Assembly (NCBI GenBank): GCA_049652385.1
Contig: JBASDX010000002.1
Location: forward strand, 1-64,000
Length of the DNA: 64,000 bases
From: DMER64 sp049652385
Lineage (GTDB): Bacteria; Bacteroidota; Bacteroidia; Bacteroidales; UBA932
Direction of reading: 5' to 3'
Part shown: piece after piece, positions 39,541 to 49,155 of the stretch
Position numbering within the stretch: position 1 is the first letter of the stretch
How the letters are laid out: each line of letters starts with the position of its first letter
The notes under the pieces: generated by a model
The model's input: the letters and a program-made list of their open reading frames with translations, nothing else
Told to the model about the DNA's origin: nothing
The model's database searches: none
Translations under genes and position numbers: made by a program

Positions 39541-40800
39541 CTATCTTAACAACAAATACATCGCGGCTTTTTTTATGAATTCAAAACCCGCATCGTAGTG
39601 ACTTCCTGTAGTTCTTTCGTAATGAATGGAACAGCCTTTTTCTTTATATGTTTTGTAAAGGAAGTCTGCGCATTCCACAGGAACGATTGTGTCTTCGCTG
39701 CTGTGCAACAGGTAAATGTCCAGAAACGGAGGAGGCGTCCAATTGCGGGCCAGGGAATTTTCTTCCAGACAGTCTTTCATTTTCAAAAATTCTCCGGCGG
39801 GTTGTTCAGAAAAGAAATCGGGATGCATGTAATACGTTAAATCGGTACCCCAGCGGTTACGCAATTTTCCGGACCGGTGTGAGCCGTTGAACCACCAGGC
39901 ATACCCGTCGCCGCCTTCCTCCGGGTCTGGAGAATTAACCGGGTTTTCTAACCCATTGGCGAATATTTTGCTGAAGTCCAGATTCAATTGGTAATAGTAA
40001 TTCATGGAAATAGGAATCCAGGGGATGGCCGGATAATCGTTTCTTTTTGTATGTGCCAATGCTTTCAGGGCCTCTAAACCGTCATAGGCGCCACCGCCTG
40101 TATATACCATATCTACCTTAATGCCTGTGGGATTTTGTGAATAATATTTCGCCAGAGATAACGCAGTAGGGCCTCCTTGCGAGTAGCCTAAAATAATACT
40201 GCGATTGCTCATTCGGTAGTTTTCTTTTATAAGCAGGTATTCTTCAACGGCTTTACGCATGTGGTAAGCCACCAGTCCGGAATTGTGGTCTAGCATAACC
40301 GGACGGGGCAGGTTGCGTGTATAACGGACCCCCAGCATATCGGGAGTAATGGTGATGTAATTGAATAACGATGGAAAAGATTCTATGTAAAAGGTTCCTT
40401 TTTCTACAACGATGCTTTGGCTGGTCTCCTGATCCAAATCTCCTATGGGAGTCATTTCCACTACGCCTCTGGGTTTTAGTTCCAACGGGTAAACAAAGGC
40501 TCCTGTTCCTAACACAGGGTTTCCAAAATGATCCCGGGTATTATACGAAAGGGCCACAATGCGCAATTTGGGACTAAGCACCTGGTCTATGAAATCTATG
40601 ATATCATCTATATCCAACTCATCAAACTCGTCTCCAAATTCAGTCAGCATGTCGTTCAGCCAATCTTTAAGGGTCAGATCCAGAGTAGCCAGCTCTTCCA
40701 CAAAATATTTAGGTGTTTCTTCAGGCGTATCCTGCGGAACACAACCGGTCCACAGAAACAACAGAAGCATAAAGATTAGAATTAATGATTTCCCGCTCAT
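39541..40800 (-). CDS. Lipoprotein alpha/beta hydrolase, array gene 4
   Basis: Signal peptide with lipobox LWTGC (Cys about 20). Ser is in LGYSQGGPTALSLA, Asp in LHSSEDTIVPVECAD and His in TGSHYDAGFEF. Shares NPVNSPDPEEGGDGYAWW and HPDFF with the others; it is closest to gene 3 (40824-42116) along its whole length. It is 419 aa. Ahead of it lies a 23-bp gap; after it comes the microprotein cassette. Confidence 0.83.
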   Translation of the reverse strand: MSGKSLILIFMLLLFLWTGCVPQDTPEETPKYFVEELATLDLTLKDWLNDMLTEFGDEFDELDIDDIIDFIDQVLSPKLRIVALSYNTRDHFGNPVLGTGAFVYPLELKPRGVVEMTPIGDLDQETSQSIVVEKGTFYIESFPSLFNYITITPDMLGVRYTRNLPRPVMLDHNSGLVAYHMRKAVEEYLLIKENYRMSNRSIILGYSQGGPTALSLAKYYSQNPTGIKVDMVYTGGGAYDGLEALKALAHTKRNDYPAIPWIPISMNYYYQLNLDFSKIFANGLENPVNSPDPEEGGDGYAWWFNGSHRSGKLRNRWGTDLTYYMHPDFFSEQPAGEFLKMKDCLEENSLARNWTPPPFLDIYLLHSSEDTIVPVECADFLYKTYKEKGCSIHYERTTGSHYDAGFEFIKKAAMYLLLR

Positions 40801-40823
40801 ATAATAAGAGGTTTTATCAGGTA

Positions 40824-42116
40824 TTACCGTAACAATAAATAAAGTGCCGCTTTTTTAATAAACTCAAAACCGGCTTCGTGGTGGTTTCCCGGAATACGTT
40901 CATATTGAATAGAACACCCTTTTTCTTTGTATGTTTTATACAGGAGATCGGAACATTCTACGGGAACGAATGTGTCTTCACTGCCGTGCAGCAGATAAAT
41001 ATCCAGAAACGGAGGGGGTGTCCAGTTGTAGACAATAGAATTCTCTTTTATACATTCCTGCATTTTCAAAAACTCGCCTTTTAGTTGTTCATCAAAGAAA
41101 TCAGGATGCATATAATTTCTTAAATCTGATCCCCAACGGTTGCGCAGCTGACTTGACCAGTGCGAACCGTTATACCACCAGGCGTATCCGTCGCCGCCTT
41201 CTTCCGGGTCGGGAGAATTTACCGGGTTTTCCAATCCATTGGTGAATATTTTGCTGAAATCCAGATTCAACCGGTAATAGTAATTCATAGAAATGGGAAT
41301 CCATGGGATAGCCGGGTAATCGTTTTTTTCTGTACGGGCAAAGGCTTTAAAGGCTTCCATGCCGTCGTAGGGACCACCACCGGCATATACCATATCTACC
41401 TTAATGCCTGTGGGGTTTTGTGAATAATACTTGGCCAGGGATAACGCTGTAGGGCCTCCCAGGGAATAGCCTATGATGATACTGCGCTGACTCATTCGGT
41501 AGTTTTCTTTTAAAAGCAGGTATTCTTCTACTGCTTTGCGCATGTGGTAAGCCACCAGTCCGGAATTGTGGTCAAGCATAAAAGGACGGGGCATGTTGCG
41601 TGTGTACCGAACGCCCAGCATATCCGTAGTAATGGTGATGTAATTGAATAAAGAAGGGAAAGATTCTATGTAAAAGGTCCCTTTTTCTACAGCAAGGGAT
41701 GGGCTGGTTTCCTGATCCAGGTCTCCGATAGGAGTCATTTCCACTACGCCTTTGGGTTTTAATTTTAATGGGTAAACGAAAGCTCCCGTTCCTAACACAG
41801 GGTTTCCAAAATGATCCCGTGTATTATAAGAAATGGCCACAATGCGCAATTTGGGACTAAGCACCTGATCAATAAAATTGATGATATCATCGATATCCAT
41901 GTCACCCATTTCGTTACCAAAATCAGCTATCATATCGTTCACCCAATCTTTAAGGGTAAGGTCCAGAGTGGCCAATTCTTCCACAAAATACTTAGGCTCT
42001 TTGTTGGGGGCGTCTTGCGGAGTGCAGCGGATCCCTAAAAAAGAAATTAGAATAAGAATAAGAAATAGACACACGTGGCGTCCTGCTGATTTGATATGTG
42101 TCATGGCCAGGTGCAT
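40824..42116 (-). CDS. Lipoprotein alpha/beta hydrolase, array gene 3
   Basis: The signal ends in lipobox LGIRC. Ser is in IGYSLGGPTALSLA, Asp in LHGSEDTFVPVECSD and His in PGNHHEAGFEF. It is 430 aa and nearly identical in many blocks to gene 4 (for example MEFTPIGDLDQETS-like and MLGVRYTRN), so this pair duplicated most recently. A second ATG lies four codons in. Confidence 0.83.
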   Translation of the reverse strand: MHLAMTHIKSAGRHVCLFLILILISFLGIRCTPQDAPNKEPKYFVEELATLDLTLKDWVNDMIADFGNEMGDMDIDDIINFIDQVLSPKLRIVAISYNTRDHFGNPVLGTGAFVYPLKLKPKGVVEMTPIGDLDQETSPSLAVEKGTFYIESFPSLFNYITITTDMLGVRYTRNMPRPFMLDHNSGLVAYHMRKAVEEYLLLKENYRMSQRSIIIGYSLGGPTALSLAKYYSQNPTGIKVDMVYAGGGPYDGMEAFKAFARTEKNDYPAIPWIPISMNYYYRLNLDFSKIFTNGLENPVNSPDPEEGGDGYAWWYNGSHWSSQLRNRWGSDLRNYMHPDFFDEQLKGEFLKMQECIKENSIVYNWTPPPFLDIYLLHGSEDTFVPVECSDLLYKTYKEKGCSIQYERIPGNHHEAGFEFIKKAALYLLLR

Positions 42117-42122
42117 ATCCTA

Positions 42123-43409
42123 TTATTTTAATAACAAGTACAACACAGATGTTATTATCAGCTCTAAGGCTGCCTCGTGATGGGTTCCGGTAGTTCTTAC
42201 ATACTGAATGGAGCACCCTTTTTCCTTATACGTTTTGTAAAGCAAATCGGCACATTCTACGGGAACGTACATGTCTTCACAGGTGTGTATCAGATGGATG
42301 TCAAGCAGGGGGCTTGGGGTCCAGCTAAGGGCCATAGAATTTTCCTTCATACAGTCTGTCAGTTTAGCAAACTCTCCCTTAGGTTCATCTGAGAAAAAGT
42401 CTTCGTGCAAGTAGTTTCTCAGATCGCTGCCCCAGCGGTCATGCAGACTAAAGGACCAATGATCCCCGTTAAACCAGTAGGCGTACCCGTCTCCGCCTTC
42501 TTCCGGATTAGGAGAGTTAACGGGGTTTTCCATCCCGTTGGTGAAAATTTTACTGTAGTCCAACCCCAGTTGGTAGTAATAATCCATGGAAAGGATAATC
42601 CAAGGGATGGCCAGATAATCGCTTTTCCCTGAACGGGCAAAAGCTTTAAATGCCGCCAGCCCATCGTAAACTCCGCCGCCGGTATATATTTTTTCTATTT
42701 GTATGCCTGTGGGATTTTCCATATAGTATTTGGCTACAGACAGAGAAGTGGATCCACTAAGGGAATAGCCCAGAAGCATGCTTTTGTTGCTCAATTTGTA
42801 GCTTTCTTTTTCCCACAAATACTCTTCCACGGCTTTTCGCATATGGTAAGCAACCATTCCGTTGCTGACAACATGCAAATAGGGTCTGGGCATATGGCGG
42901 GTATAACGTACCCCCAACATATCGGGTGTAATGGTGATGTACCTGAGCAAAGCGGGATACCCTTCAGAATAGAAGCCTCCTCTTTCTGCGATAAGGGACG
43001 GACTTGTAAACTGGTCCAGGTCTGCAAGGGGAGGTACCTCAACTACACCTTTCACCTTTAAATCCAAGGGATAACCGAATACTCCCGTACCTAAAACCGG
43101 ATTCCCAAACGGATCATACGTGTTGTAGGAAATAGTCACAAAACGTATCTTCAAATTCACGATATCGTCTGTGAATCTAATGATTTGGTTTAAAACAGGG
43201 TCAGTGATTTCTATGGCAGATTCTCTTAACATAGCCCGAAGTCCTTCCTCAAAAGTATAATCTATCGTGGCCAGTTCCTCCACAAAATATACAGGTTTAT
43301 CGAGAATCGTATCGTGAGGAGTACAATAGCTATACAGGAAAGCAAAAAAAACAGAATACAGCCATAAACAGCGTCTTATCGGCTTTTTGTGTCTTTTGCT
43401 TGTGCCCAT
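42123..43409 (-). CDS. Lipoprotein alpha/beta hydrolase, array gene 2
   Basis: Signal peptide with a possible lipobox LYSYC. Ser lies in LGYSLSGSTSLSVA, where the others have LGG: Gly after the nucleophile is replaced by Ser. Asp is in IHTCEDMYVPVECAD and His in TGTHHEAALEL. It is 428 aa. It shares YEGYPALLRYITITPDMLGV-like blocks with genes 1, 3 and 4. Whether the Gly-to-Ser change lowers activity is not known. Confidence 0.8.
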   Translation of the reverse strand: MGTSKRHKKPIRRCLWLYSVFFAFLYSYCTPHDTILDKPVYFVEELATIDYTFEEGLRAMLRESAIEITDPVLNQIIRFTDDIVNLKIRFVTISYNTYDPFGNPVLGTGVFGYPLDLKVKGVVEVPPLADLDQFTSPSLIAERGGFYSEGYPALLRYITITPDMLGVRYTRHMPRPYLHVVSNGMVAYHMRKAVEEYLWEKESYKLSNKSMLLGYSLSGSTSLSVAKYYMENPTGIQIEKIYTGGGVYDGLAAFKAFARSGKSDYLAIPWIILSMDYYYQLGLDYSKIFTNGMENPVNSPNPEEGGDGYAYWFNGDHWSFSLHDRWGSDLRNYLHEDFFSDEPKGEFAKLTDCMKENSMALSWTPSPLLDIHLIHTCEDMYVPVECADLLYKTYKEKGCSIQYVRTTGTHHEAALELIITSVLYLLLK

Positions 43410-43411
43410 AC

Positions 43412-44683
43412 TTATTTCAATAACAGGTATAGCAAGGATGTCATGACAAATTCATTTCCTGCGTCGTAATGGTCTCCTGTAGTTCGCATATAATGTACGG
43501 AACAACCTTTTTTTGTGTACGTTTCATATAAGAAATCGGCACATTCCACAGGTACCAGATTGTCCTCACAGCTGTGTAACAGATGGATATCCAACAGCGG
43601 GTCCGGATCCCAGTTGCGGGCCAGGGAATTTTCTCTCATACAAACTTCCAGTTTTACAAATTCACCTTGCGGTTTGTCAGAGAAAAAATCTTCATGCATG
43701 TAATTCCTCAAATCACTACCCCAGCGCTTGTGTAAACTTCCGGAACCGTGTGTGCCGTTAAACCAATAGGCGTATCCATCACCACCCAGAGCCGGGTCTG
43801 GTGAATCTACAGGGTTTTCCATTCCGTTAGCGAAGATTTTGCTGTAGTCCAAACCCAGTTGGTAGTAATGGTCCATGGTGAGGATAATCCAGGGGATGGC
43901 CAGGTAGTCGTTTTTCTCCGTGCGGGCATAGGCTTTGAACGCTTTGAGTCCGTCGTAGGCACCCCCACCGGTAAATACTTTATCTACACGTATGCCAGTG
44001 GGATTAGAGGTGTAATATTTAGCCATAGACAAGGAAGAAGGGCCTCCCAGCGAATATCCCATAATCATGCTTTTGTTGCTGAGCTTGTAGTTTTCTTTTT
44101 CCCATAGATATTCTTCCACGGCTTTACGCATATGATAGGCGACGATACCATTGCTTGCATCTATTAAATAAGGTCTGGGCATGTTGCGGGTATAGCCGAC
44201 TCCCAGCATATCCGGAGTGATGGTAATGTATTTGAGTAAAGAAGGAAAGGCTTCTACATAAAACCTGCCTTTTTGTGTTACTATAGATGGACTGGTTTCC
44301 TGATCCAGGTCGGCTATGGGGGGCACTTCAATAACGCCACTGACTTGTAAATCCAAAGGATACACAAACGCTCCTGTACCTAAAACGGGCTTTCCAAAAG
44401 GATCGACCGTATTATAAGAGATCGCTACCACACGCATTTGGGAGCTGAGAACCCCTTCTATGAAATCTATTACCTTGTTTATGGTAGGATTTGTAGCTTC
44501 TACCCCTATTTCTTTCAGCAATTCCAAAAGTCCTTCTTTAAGGGTAAAATCCAGGGTGCCTAATTCTTCTACAAAGTATTCAGGTCCGTTACCGTTCAGG
44601 TTGCTATCCGGAGCTTCCTGGAGGATACAACCGGTCAGAAATAACGGCAGAATCATAGAAAGGGTCAAAATGAAACGTTTCAT
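43412..44683 (-). CDS. Lipoprotein alpha/beta hydrolase, array gene 1
   Basis: Start ATG at 44683 (a TTG two codons earlier is less likely). Signal with lipobox FLTGC. Ser lies in MGYSLGGPSSLSMA, Asp in LHSCEDNLVPVECAD and His in TGDHYDAGNEF. It is 423 aa. It is first in the array, preceded by a -7 box at 44704-44711 that is back to back with the comF promoter. All six proteins have the layout of secreted lipase-like serine hydrolases; the substrate could be a lipid, ester or peptide. Confidence 0.83.
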   Translation of the reverse strand: MKRFILTLSMILPLFLTGCILQEAPDSNLNGNGPEYFVEELGTLDFTLKEGLLELLKEIGVEATNPTINKVIDFIEGVLSSQMRVVAISYNTVDPFGKPVLGTGAFVYPLDLQVSGVIEVPPIADLDQETSPSIVTQKGRFYVEAFPSLLKYITITPDMLGVGYTRNMPRPYLIDASNGIVAYHMRKAVEEYLWEKENYKLSNKSMIMGYSLGGPSSLSMAKYYTSNPTGIRVDKVFTGGGAYDGLKAFKAYARTEKNDYLAIPWIILTMDHYYQLGLDYSKIFANGMENPVDSPDPALGGDGYAYWFNGTHGSGSLHKRWGSDLRNYMHEDFFSDKPQGEFVKLEVCMRENSLARNWDPDPLLDIHLLHSCEDNLVPVECADFLYETYTKKGCSVHYMRTTGDHYDAGNEFVMTSLLYLLLK

Positions 44684-44703
44684 GAGCAAAATTTTTTGAA
44701 AAA

Positions 44704-44731
44704 CAAATATAAAAAAATCTTCATAAATTTG
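44704..44731. promoter_or_regulatory. Divergent promoters of comF and the hydrolase array
   Basis: Minus strand: TATATTTG at 44704-44711, 20 nt before the hydrolase ATG at 44683. Plus strand: TAAATTTG at 44724-44731, 7 nt before the comF ATG at 44739. The two boxes are 12 nt apart, so polymerases could compete for one site. Confidence 0.5.
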
Positions 44732-44738
44732 TAAGGTA

Positions 44739-45443
44739 ATGGCAGGAGAAGGCGGTTTGTGGTTTCCCCGGGCGTGTGCGGTGTGCGGGAAAGAATTGAT
44801 TCCCGGAGAACAGATGCTATGTGTGCATTGCCTGTTTCATTTGCCCAAAACGTACCATTGGCAGTCTTATTCCAATGCTTTACGATCTTCCTTTGACACT
44901 TTGCCCGGATTGACCTGCGCCATTGCATTTTTATATTTCAGAGAAACAAGTCCTTACAGAAAAATGTTGCACCGTTTTAAATACGGGGGCATGTGTGACA
45001 TAGGGTTGTATATGGGAGGGTTGTTTGGCAAAGAGTTGCGTGACGAATCAGGCCCGGTGCCGGGACTAACGCCTTCCGAAATACGGGAGGAACGCAATCC
45101 TGTTTTGGTGCCTGTCCCTATGTCAGCCGCCAAACGCAGAAAGAGGGGTTACAATCAGGCCGAGTGGCTGGCTGCCGGATTATCTGCTGCAACAGGTTGG
45201 CCGTTAGATGTTACCGCTGTACGCAGGGTAAAGGAAAAAACCAGCCAGACAGTATATAATAAAGAGGCGCGGCGGGAAAACATGAAAAACGCGTTTCGTG
45301 CCAAAGTGCTATCGTATCCGGAAATTTTTCTGGTAGACGATGTAGTTACTACGGGAGCTACTATGGAAAGTTGCGCACAGGCTCTTTGGGACAAAAACCC
45401 GGACCTCAAATTGGGCTTTCTGTCGCTGGCTTTTGTTGAATAA
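44739..45443 (+). CDS. comF: ComF-family phosphoribosyltransferase-like protein
   Basis: The 234-aa protein has an N-terminal Cys pair (CAVCGKELIPGEQMLCVHC), a GYNQAEWLAAGLS segment after PVPMSAAKRRKRG, and IFLVDDVVTTGATMESCA, the PRPP-binding motif. ComF proteins act in DNA uptake in Gram-positives; in Bacteroidota the role is unclear. A short insertion (residues about 98-120, with ESGPVPGLTPSEIREER) interrupts the usual fold. It is followed by cdaA after 18 bp. Confidence 0.85.
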   Translation: MAGEGGLWFPRACAVCGKELIPGEQMLCVHCLFHLPKTYHWQSYSNALRSSFDTLPGLTCAIAFLYFRETSPYRKMLHRFKYGGMCDIGLYMGGLFGKELRDESGPVPGLTPSEIREERNPVLVPVPMSAAKRRKRGYNQAEWLAAGLSAATGWPLDVTAVRRVKEKTSQTVYNKEARRENMKNAFRAKVLSYPEIFLVDDVVTTGATMESCAQALWDKNPDLKLGFLSLAFVE

Positions 45444-45447
45444 AACG

Positions 45448-45455
45448 TATATTTG
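45448..45455 (+). promoter_or_regulatory. -7 box directly before cdaA
   Basis: TATATTTG with CATACC between it and the ATG at 45462. It follows comF by four bases and would let cdaA be read separately with a nearly leaderless mRNA. Confidence 0.45.
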
Positions 45456-45461
45456 CATACC

Positions 45462-46247
45462 ATGCCTGATTTTCTCCGATTACATATCATAGATATTCTT
45501 GATATCGTACTGGTAGGTCTTCTTATATACCAGGTATATAAAATTATCAGGGGCACGGCTGCCGTCAACATCTTTATCGGAATCATTTTTGTCTACTTTG
45601 TCTGGCTGATAGTCAAAGCTCTTCACATGGAGCTGCTGACCAGTATTCTGGACAAGGTAATCAGTGTGGGTGTATTGGCACTCATAGTCGTTTTTCAGCA
45701 GGAAATACGGCGTTTCTTGTTGCAGCTGGGTTCTCGTTATACCAAAGATGGGAAACGGAAGGAATTGTTCAATTCCCTTTTCCGTCCGGGACAGGAAATG
45801 TTGTCCAAACAAGATGTTGACGAAATAGTCCATGCGTGCAGCCGGATGTCTGATCGTAAAACAGGAGCATTGATTGCCATTGAACGTTTTGCATCTCTGT
45901 CTTTTATAGAAGAAACGGGAGACAGGGTAGATGCGCGTGTTCATAGGCGGCTGATAGAAAACGTGTTTTTCAAAAACAGCCCTTTGCACGACGGAGGCAT
46001 GGTTATTTCTCACGGGCGCATTCAAGCGGCACGCTGTACTTTTCCCATGTCTGAAAGCCCGGGCATACCGCCATATTTTGGGATGAGACACAGGGCAGGT
46101 GCCGGCTTGAGTGAACAAACGGATGCTTTTATCATAGTAGTCTCTGAACAAACGGGTAACATAGCCACCATGCAGGACGGAGTCATTAAATCGTTGAGCG
46201 GTGTGGCGGAATTGCGTTTTGATCTGGAAAGCGCTTTTCATGAATAA
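45462..46247 (+). CDS. cdaA: Diadenylate cyclase (CdaA/DisA_N family)
   Basis: The 261-aa protein has an N-terminal membrane part with about three TMs (residues 10-90), then VFQQEIRRFLLQLG and the DisA_N domain: KNSPLHDGGMVISHGRIQAA and YFGMRHRAGAGLSEQTDA, the latter the RHR motif. The DGA motif reads DGG here. The enzyme makes c-di-AMP from ATP. Start ATG 45462 is used; a TTG frame extension of three codons is discounted. Confidence 0.9.
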   Translation: MPDFLRLHIIDILDIVLVGLLIYQVYKIIRGTAAVNIFIGIIFVYFVWLIVKALHMELLTSILDKVISVGVLALIVVFQQEIRRFLLQLGSRYTKDGKRKELFNSLFRPGQEMLSKQDVDEIVHACSRMSDRKTGALIAIERFASLSFIEETGDRVDARVHRRLIENVFFKNSPLHDGGMVISHGRIQAARCTFPMSESPGIPPYFGMRHRAGAGLSEQTDAFIIVVSEQTGNIATMQDGVIKSLSGVAELRFDLESAFHE

Positions 46248-46255
46248 AGAAAAAC

Positions 46256-48754
46256 ATGATTTATCCGGTACTATTTGAGCAAAAAATAGGTTTTGACAGG
46301 ATACGGGAGCTGTTGGATGAACGCTGCCTCAGCCGGGCCGGAAAGGACCTGGTGACAGCCATGGAGTTTTGCTCAGATTTATCCTTGTTGGAAGAAGAAA
46401 TGGGCCGCACGTCGGAAATGCACAGCATTTGCCTTATGGAACAACACTTTCCGGAAAGCGGTTACACAGACACGTTACCGTTTCTTGGCCAGATGCAGGT
46501 GCATCCCCTGTATTGCCCAAATGTGGAAGACCTGGTGAGGCTGCAATCTGCCACGGGTATCGTTCGTGCCTTGCTGCACTTTTTTGAGAAAACGGAAGAA
46601 GAAGCTTACCCGGCTTTAAAAGAATTATGCAGGCCCATTACTTTTTTTCCCGCTGTTGCGCAGCGTTTGGACGCTTTGCTGGACAAAACAGGAGCCATCA
46701 GGGACAACGCCTCGGCAAATTTGGCACAAATCAGAAAATCCTTGCTAAAGAAAGAGCAGCAGGTAGGCAAGTTGATGGAAGAAATTCTCAGACAAACGCA
46801 AGAGCAGGGTTTTGTCGAGGCTGATGCCCAGGTTTCCATGCGTGACGGCCGCCTTTTGATACCTGTGCCGGCGGCTCATAAAAGGCAGGTGCCGGGGTAT
46901 ATATACGATCAATCGGCTACCGGGAAAACGATTTTTATAGAACCGGCTCCGGTGGTTAACCTGAACAATGAAATACGGGAGCTGGGTTTTGAAGAGCAAC
47001 GGGAAATAACGAAAATACTGCAGGAATTTGCCGCTTTTCTGAAGCCTTATGTGCCGGATTTGTTGGAACAGGCGCGTTTTTTGGCCACCATGGATTTTTT
47101 GAGGGCCAAAGCCCGTCTGGCCGTGTCTATGCAGGCCGGAAAGCCTGTCATAAATAAAGAACCGGGCTTGTTTTTGCAAAGGGCACGTCATCCTCTGCTG
47201 GAAAAAGCATTGCAAAGGGAGGGTAAAGAAATAGTGCCGTTAACGCTTAAATTGGACGGGATAAAGCGCATATTACTCATTTCCGGTCCCAATGCAGGGG
47301 GAAAATCGGTTTGCCTGAAGACAGTAGGGCTGCTGCAATACATGTTCCAGTGCGGTTTGTTGATTCCCGCATCGGAAACATCGGAGTTGTCTGTTTTTAA
47401 TGATATCTTTCTGGATATTGGCGACGAACAGTCGTTGGATAACGATTTGAGTACGTACAGTTCGCATTTGTTAAACATGCGGGAAATGCTTGTGCACGCC
47501 AACGATAGGTCTTTGGTGCTTATAGATGAATTTGGAACGGGGACGGAGCCTACGGCCGGAGGGGCTATTGCCGAGGCGTTGTTGGAGCAATGGGAGGAAA
47601 AAGGGAGCTTTGGTGTCATCACGACGCATTATTCCAACTTGAAATTTTATGCCACTACCAGTAAAAGGGTGCTCAACGGAGCCATGCAGTTTGATGTGCA
47701 GCAGATGCAGCCGCTCTTTAAATTAGAGACAGGAGTGCCGGGCAATTCGTTTGCTTTTGAATTGGCTCGTAAAATGGGCTTGCCCGTGCATATCATACAA
47801 AATGCCCAGGATAAGGCGGGGGCCGGATTTGTGGAGACGGAAAGGTATATCCGTCAGATTGCCCGCAGCAGAAGAAGGTGGGAAGAAAAAGTGACGCAAA
47901 TAACCCAGACAGGTAAGAAACTGGATAATATAACCGATAAATACCAAACGGAATTATCAGAGATCCGGACTTTGAGAAATCAGATTTTAAAAGAAGCGCG
48001 GGAAGAAGCCCGGCAAATCGTGCAGGAGGCCAACAGGAAAATTGAGCTGACCATAAAAGAGATACGCGAATCGCAGGCGGAGAAAGAAAAAACTAAAGCC
48101 GGTCGGGATATGCTGCAAACCTACAAAGAGCAACTGGATGGGGAATGGCCAGACGAGGCAGACAAGAAAATTGCTCAAAAAATGGAACAGTTGCGTAAAA
48201 GGCAGGAAGCACGCGAAAAACGGCAACAGAAAACGTCATCGGCAAAAAAAGCAAAGCCCCGTAAGCAACAGGAGTTGACTGCAGGGCCGCTGCAGCCGGG
48301 TGATTGGGTACGTACAAAAGACGGTTTGATTACAGGAGAGGTGATGGTCGTCAAAGACACGAAGGTTCGTATTGCCATGGGGCAGATGGTTACGGAAACG
48401 GATGTGGAACGGTTGGAACGCATATCTGCCGGTACCTATAAAAACACAGTCCGGAAAAGGACTGCACACACTTCTTTCGGGCAGGGTAGTATGTCTGAAG
48501 AAAGACTCCGGTTTTCTCCGCATCTGGATGTCCGCGGATTAAGAGCCGGAGAAGCATTGGATAAGGTGGCCCGCTTTTTAGACAATGCGCTGGTGTTGGG
48601 AGTTAAACAAGTGGATATTCTGCACGGGACGGGAACGGGTGCCCTGCGCATGGAAATCAGGAATTACCTGAAAGGAGCCTATGGAGTTGCTTTTTTTGAA
48701 GACGAACATGTAGAACGTGGAGGCCCCGGAATTACTTTGGTTTATTTGGAATAA
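46256..48754 (+). CDS. mutS2: MutS2-family ATPase/endonuclease
   Basis: The 832-aa protein has ISGPNAGGKSVCLKTVG (Walker A, about 345), LVLIDEFGTGTEPTAGG (Walker B) and a C-terminal Smr domain (HLDVRGLRAGEALDKVARFL and ILHGTGTGALRMEIRNYL). A coiled-coil clamp lies between. MutS2 acts on recombination intermediates or on collided ribosomes, depending on the organism. It follows cdaA by 8 bp. Confidence 0.93.
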   Translation: MIYPVLFEQKIGFDRIRELLDERCLSRAGKDLVTAMEFCSDLSLLEEEMGRTSEMHSICLMEQHFPESGYTDTLPFLGQMQVHPLYCPNVEDLVRLQSATGIVRALLHFFEKTEEEAYPALKELCRPITFFPAVAQRLDALLDKTGAIRDNASANLAQIRKSLLKKEQQVGKLMEEILRQTQEQGFVEADAQVSMRDGRLLIPVPAAHKRQVPGYIYDQSATGKTIFIEPAPVVNLNNEIRELGFEEQREITKILQEFAAFLKPYVPDLLEQARFLATMDFLRAKARLAVSMQAGKPVINKEPGLFLQRARHPLLEKALQREGKEIVPLTLKLDGIKRILLISGPNAGGKSVCLKTVGLLQYMFQCGLLIPASETSELSVFNDIFLDIGDEQSLDNDLSTYSSHLLNMREMLVHANDRSLVLIDEFGTGTEPTAGGAIAEALLEQWEEKGSFGVITTHYSNLKFYATTSKRVLNGAMQFDVQQMQPLFKLETGVPGNSFAFELARKMGLPVHIIQNAQDKAGAGFVETERYIRQIARSRRRWEEKVTQITQTGKKLDNITDKYQTELSEIRTLRNQILKEAREEARQIVQEANRKIELTIKEIRESQAEKEKTKAGRDMLQTYKEQLDGEWPDEADKKIAQKMEQLRKRQEAREKRQQKTSSAKKAKPRKQQELTAGPLQPGDWVRTKDGLITGEVMVVKDTKVRIAMGQMVTETDVERLERISAGTYKNTVRKRTAHTSFGQGSMSEERLRFSPHLDVRGLRAGEALDKVARFLDNALVLGVKQVDILHGTGTGALRMEIRNYLKGAYGVAFFEDEHVERGGPGITLVYLE

Positions 48755-48768
48755 ATATTTTTAACAGA

Positions 48769-49155
48769 ATGAAAAAAACGATTCTCTTTTTAGGCCTTTT
48801 GCTTGCCCTGGTTTCCTGTAGCCGCAGGGAGTCTCCCGATAATGTGGCCAGGCAGTTTCTGGAAGCTTATTTTCGGGCCGATTTTAATACTGCCCGTGCA
48901 TATGCAGCTGCAGATTTGTACGAATTTCTGGACAAGGGACTTGCTCTTATGGCTCACCTTGATAAAGAGGAACAGGAAGTAGTGATGGAATACATATCAA
49001 CTCTTGAAATCGAATTAGGCAATAGGCAGACGTTTGCAAAAGATACTGTCGGATTGCCTTTCAGAATCGTGTTTTCCGATTTGCCGGAACAGGAATGGCT
49101 GCATATCAAGTTGTGCAGGGACGGAACAACCTGGAAAGTATTTGCTTTGGATTAA
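48769..49155 (+). CDS. Small DUF4878-like lipoprotein
   Basis: Signal with lipobox LVSC (Cys about 17). The 128-aa protein begins the mature part with SRRESPDNVARQFLEAYFRAD followed by FNTARAYA, the cone-shaped NTF2-like fold of DUF4878 lipoproteins. It is 14 bp after mutS2 and ends four bases into the convergent metK 3' end. Function is unknown; some relatives occur in envelope-stress regions. Confidence 0.7.
   Translation: MKKTILFLGLLLALVSCSRRESPDNVARQFLEAYFRADFNTARAYAAADLYEFLDKGLALMAHLDKEEQEVVMEYISTLEIELGNRQTFAKDTVGLPFRIVFSDLPEQEWLHIKLCRDGTTWKVFALD

Noticed and set aside
45480..46241. 253-codon minus-strand frame opposite cdaA
   Set aside because: It mirrors cdaA codons and has no domain.
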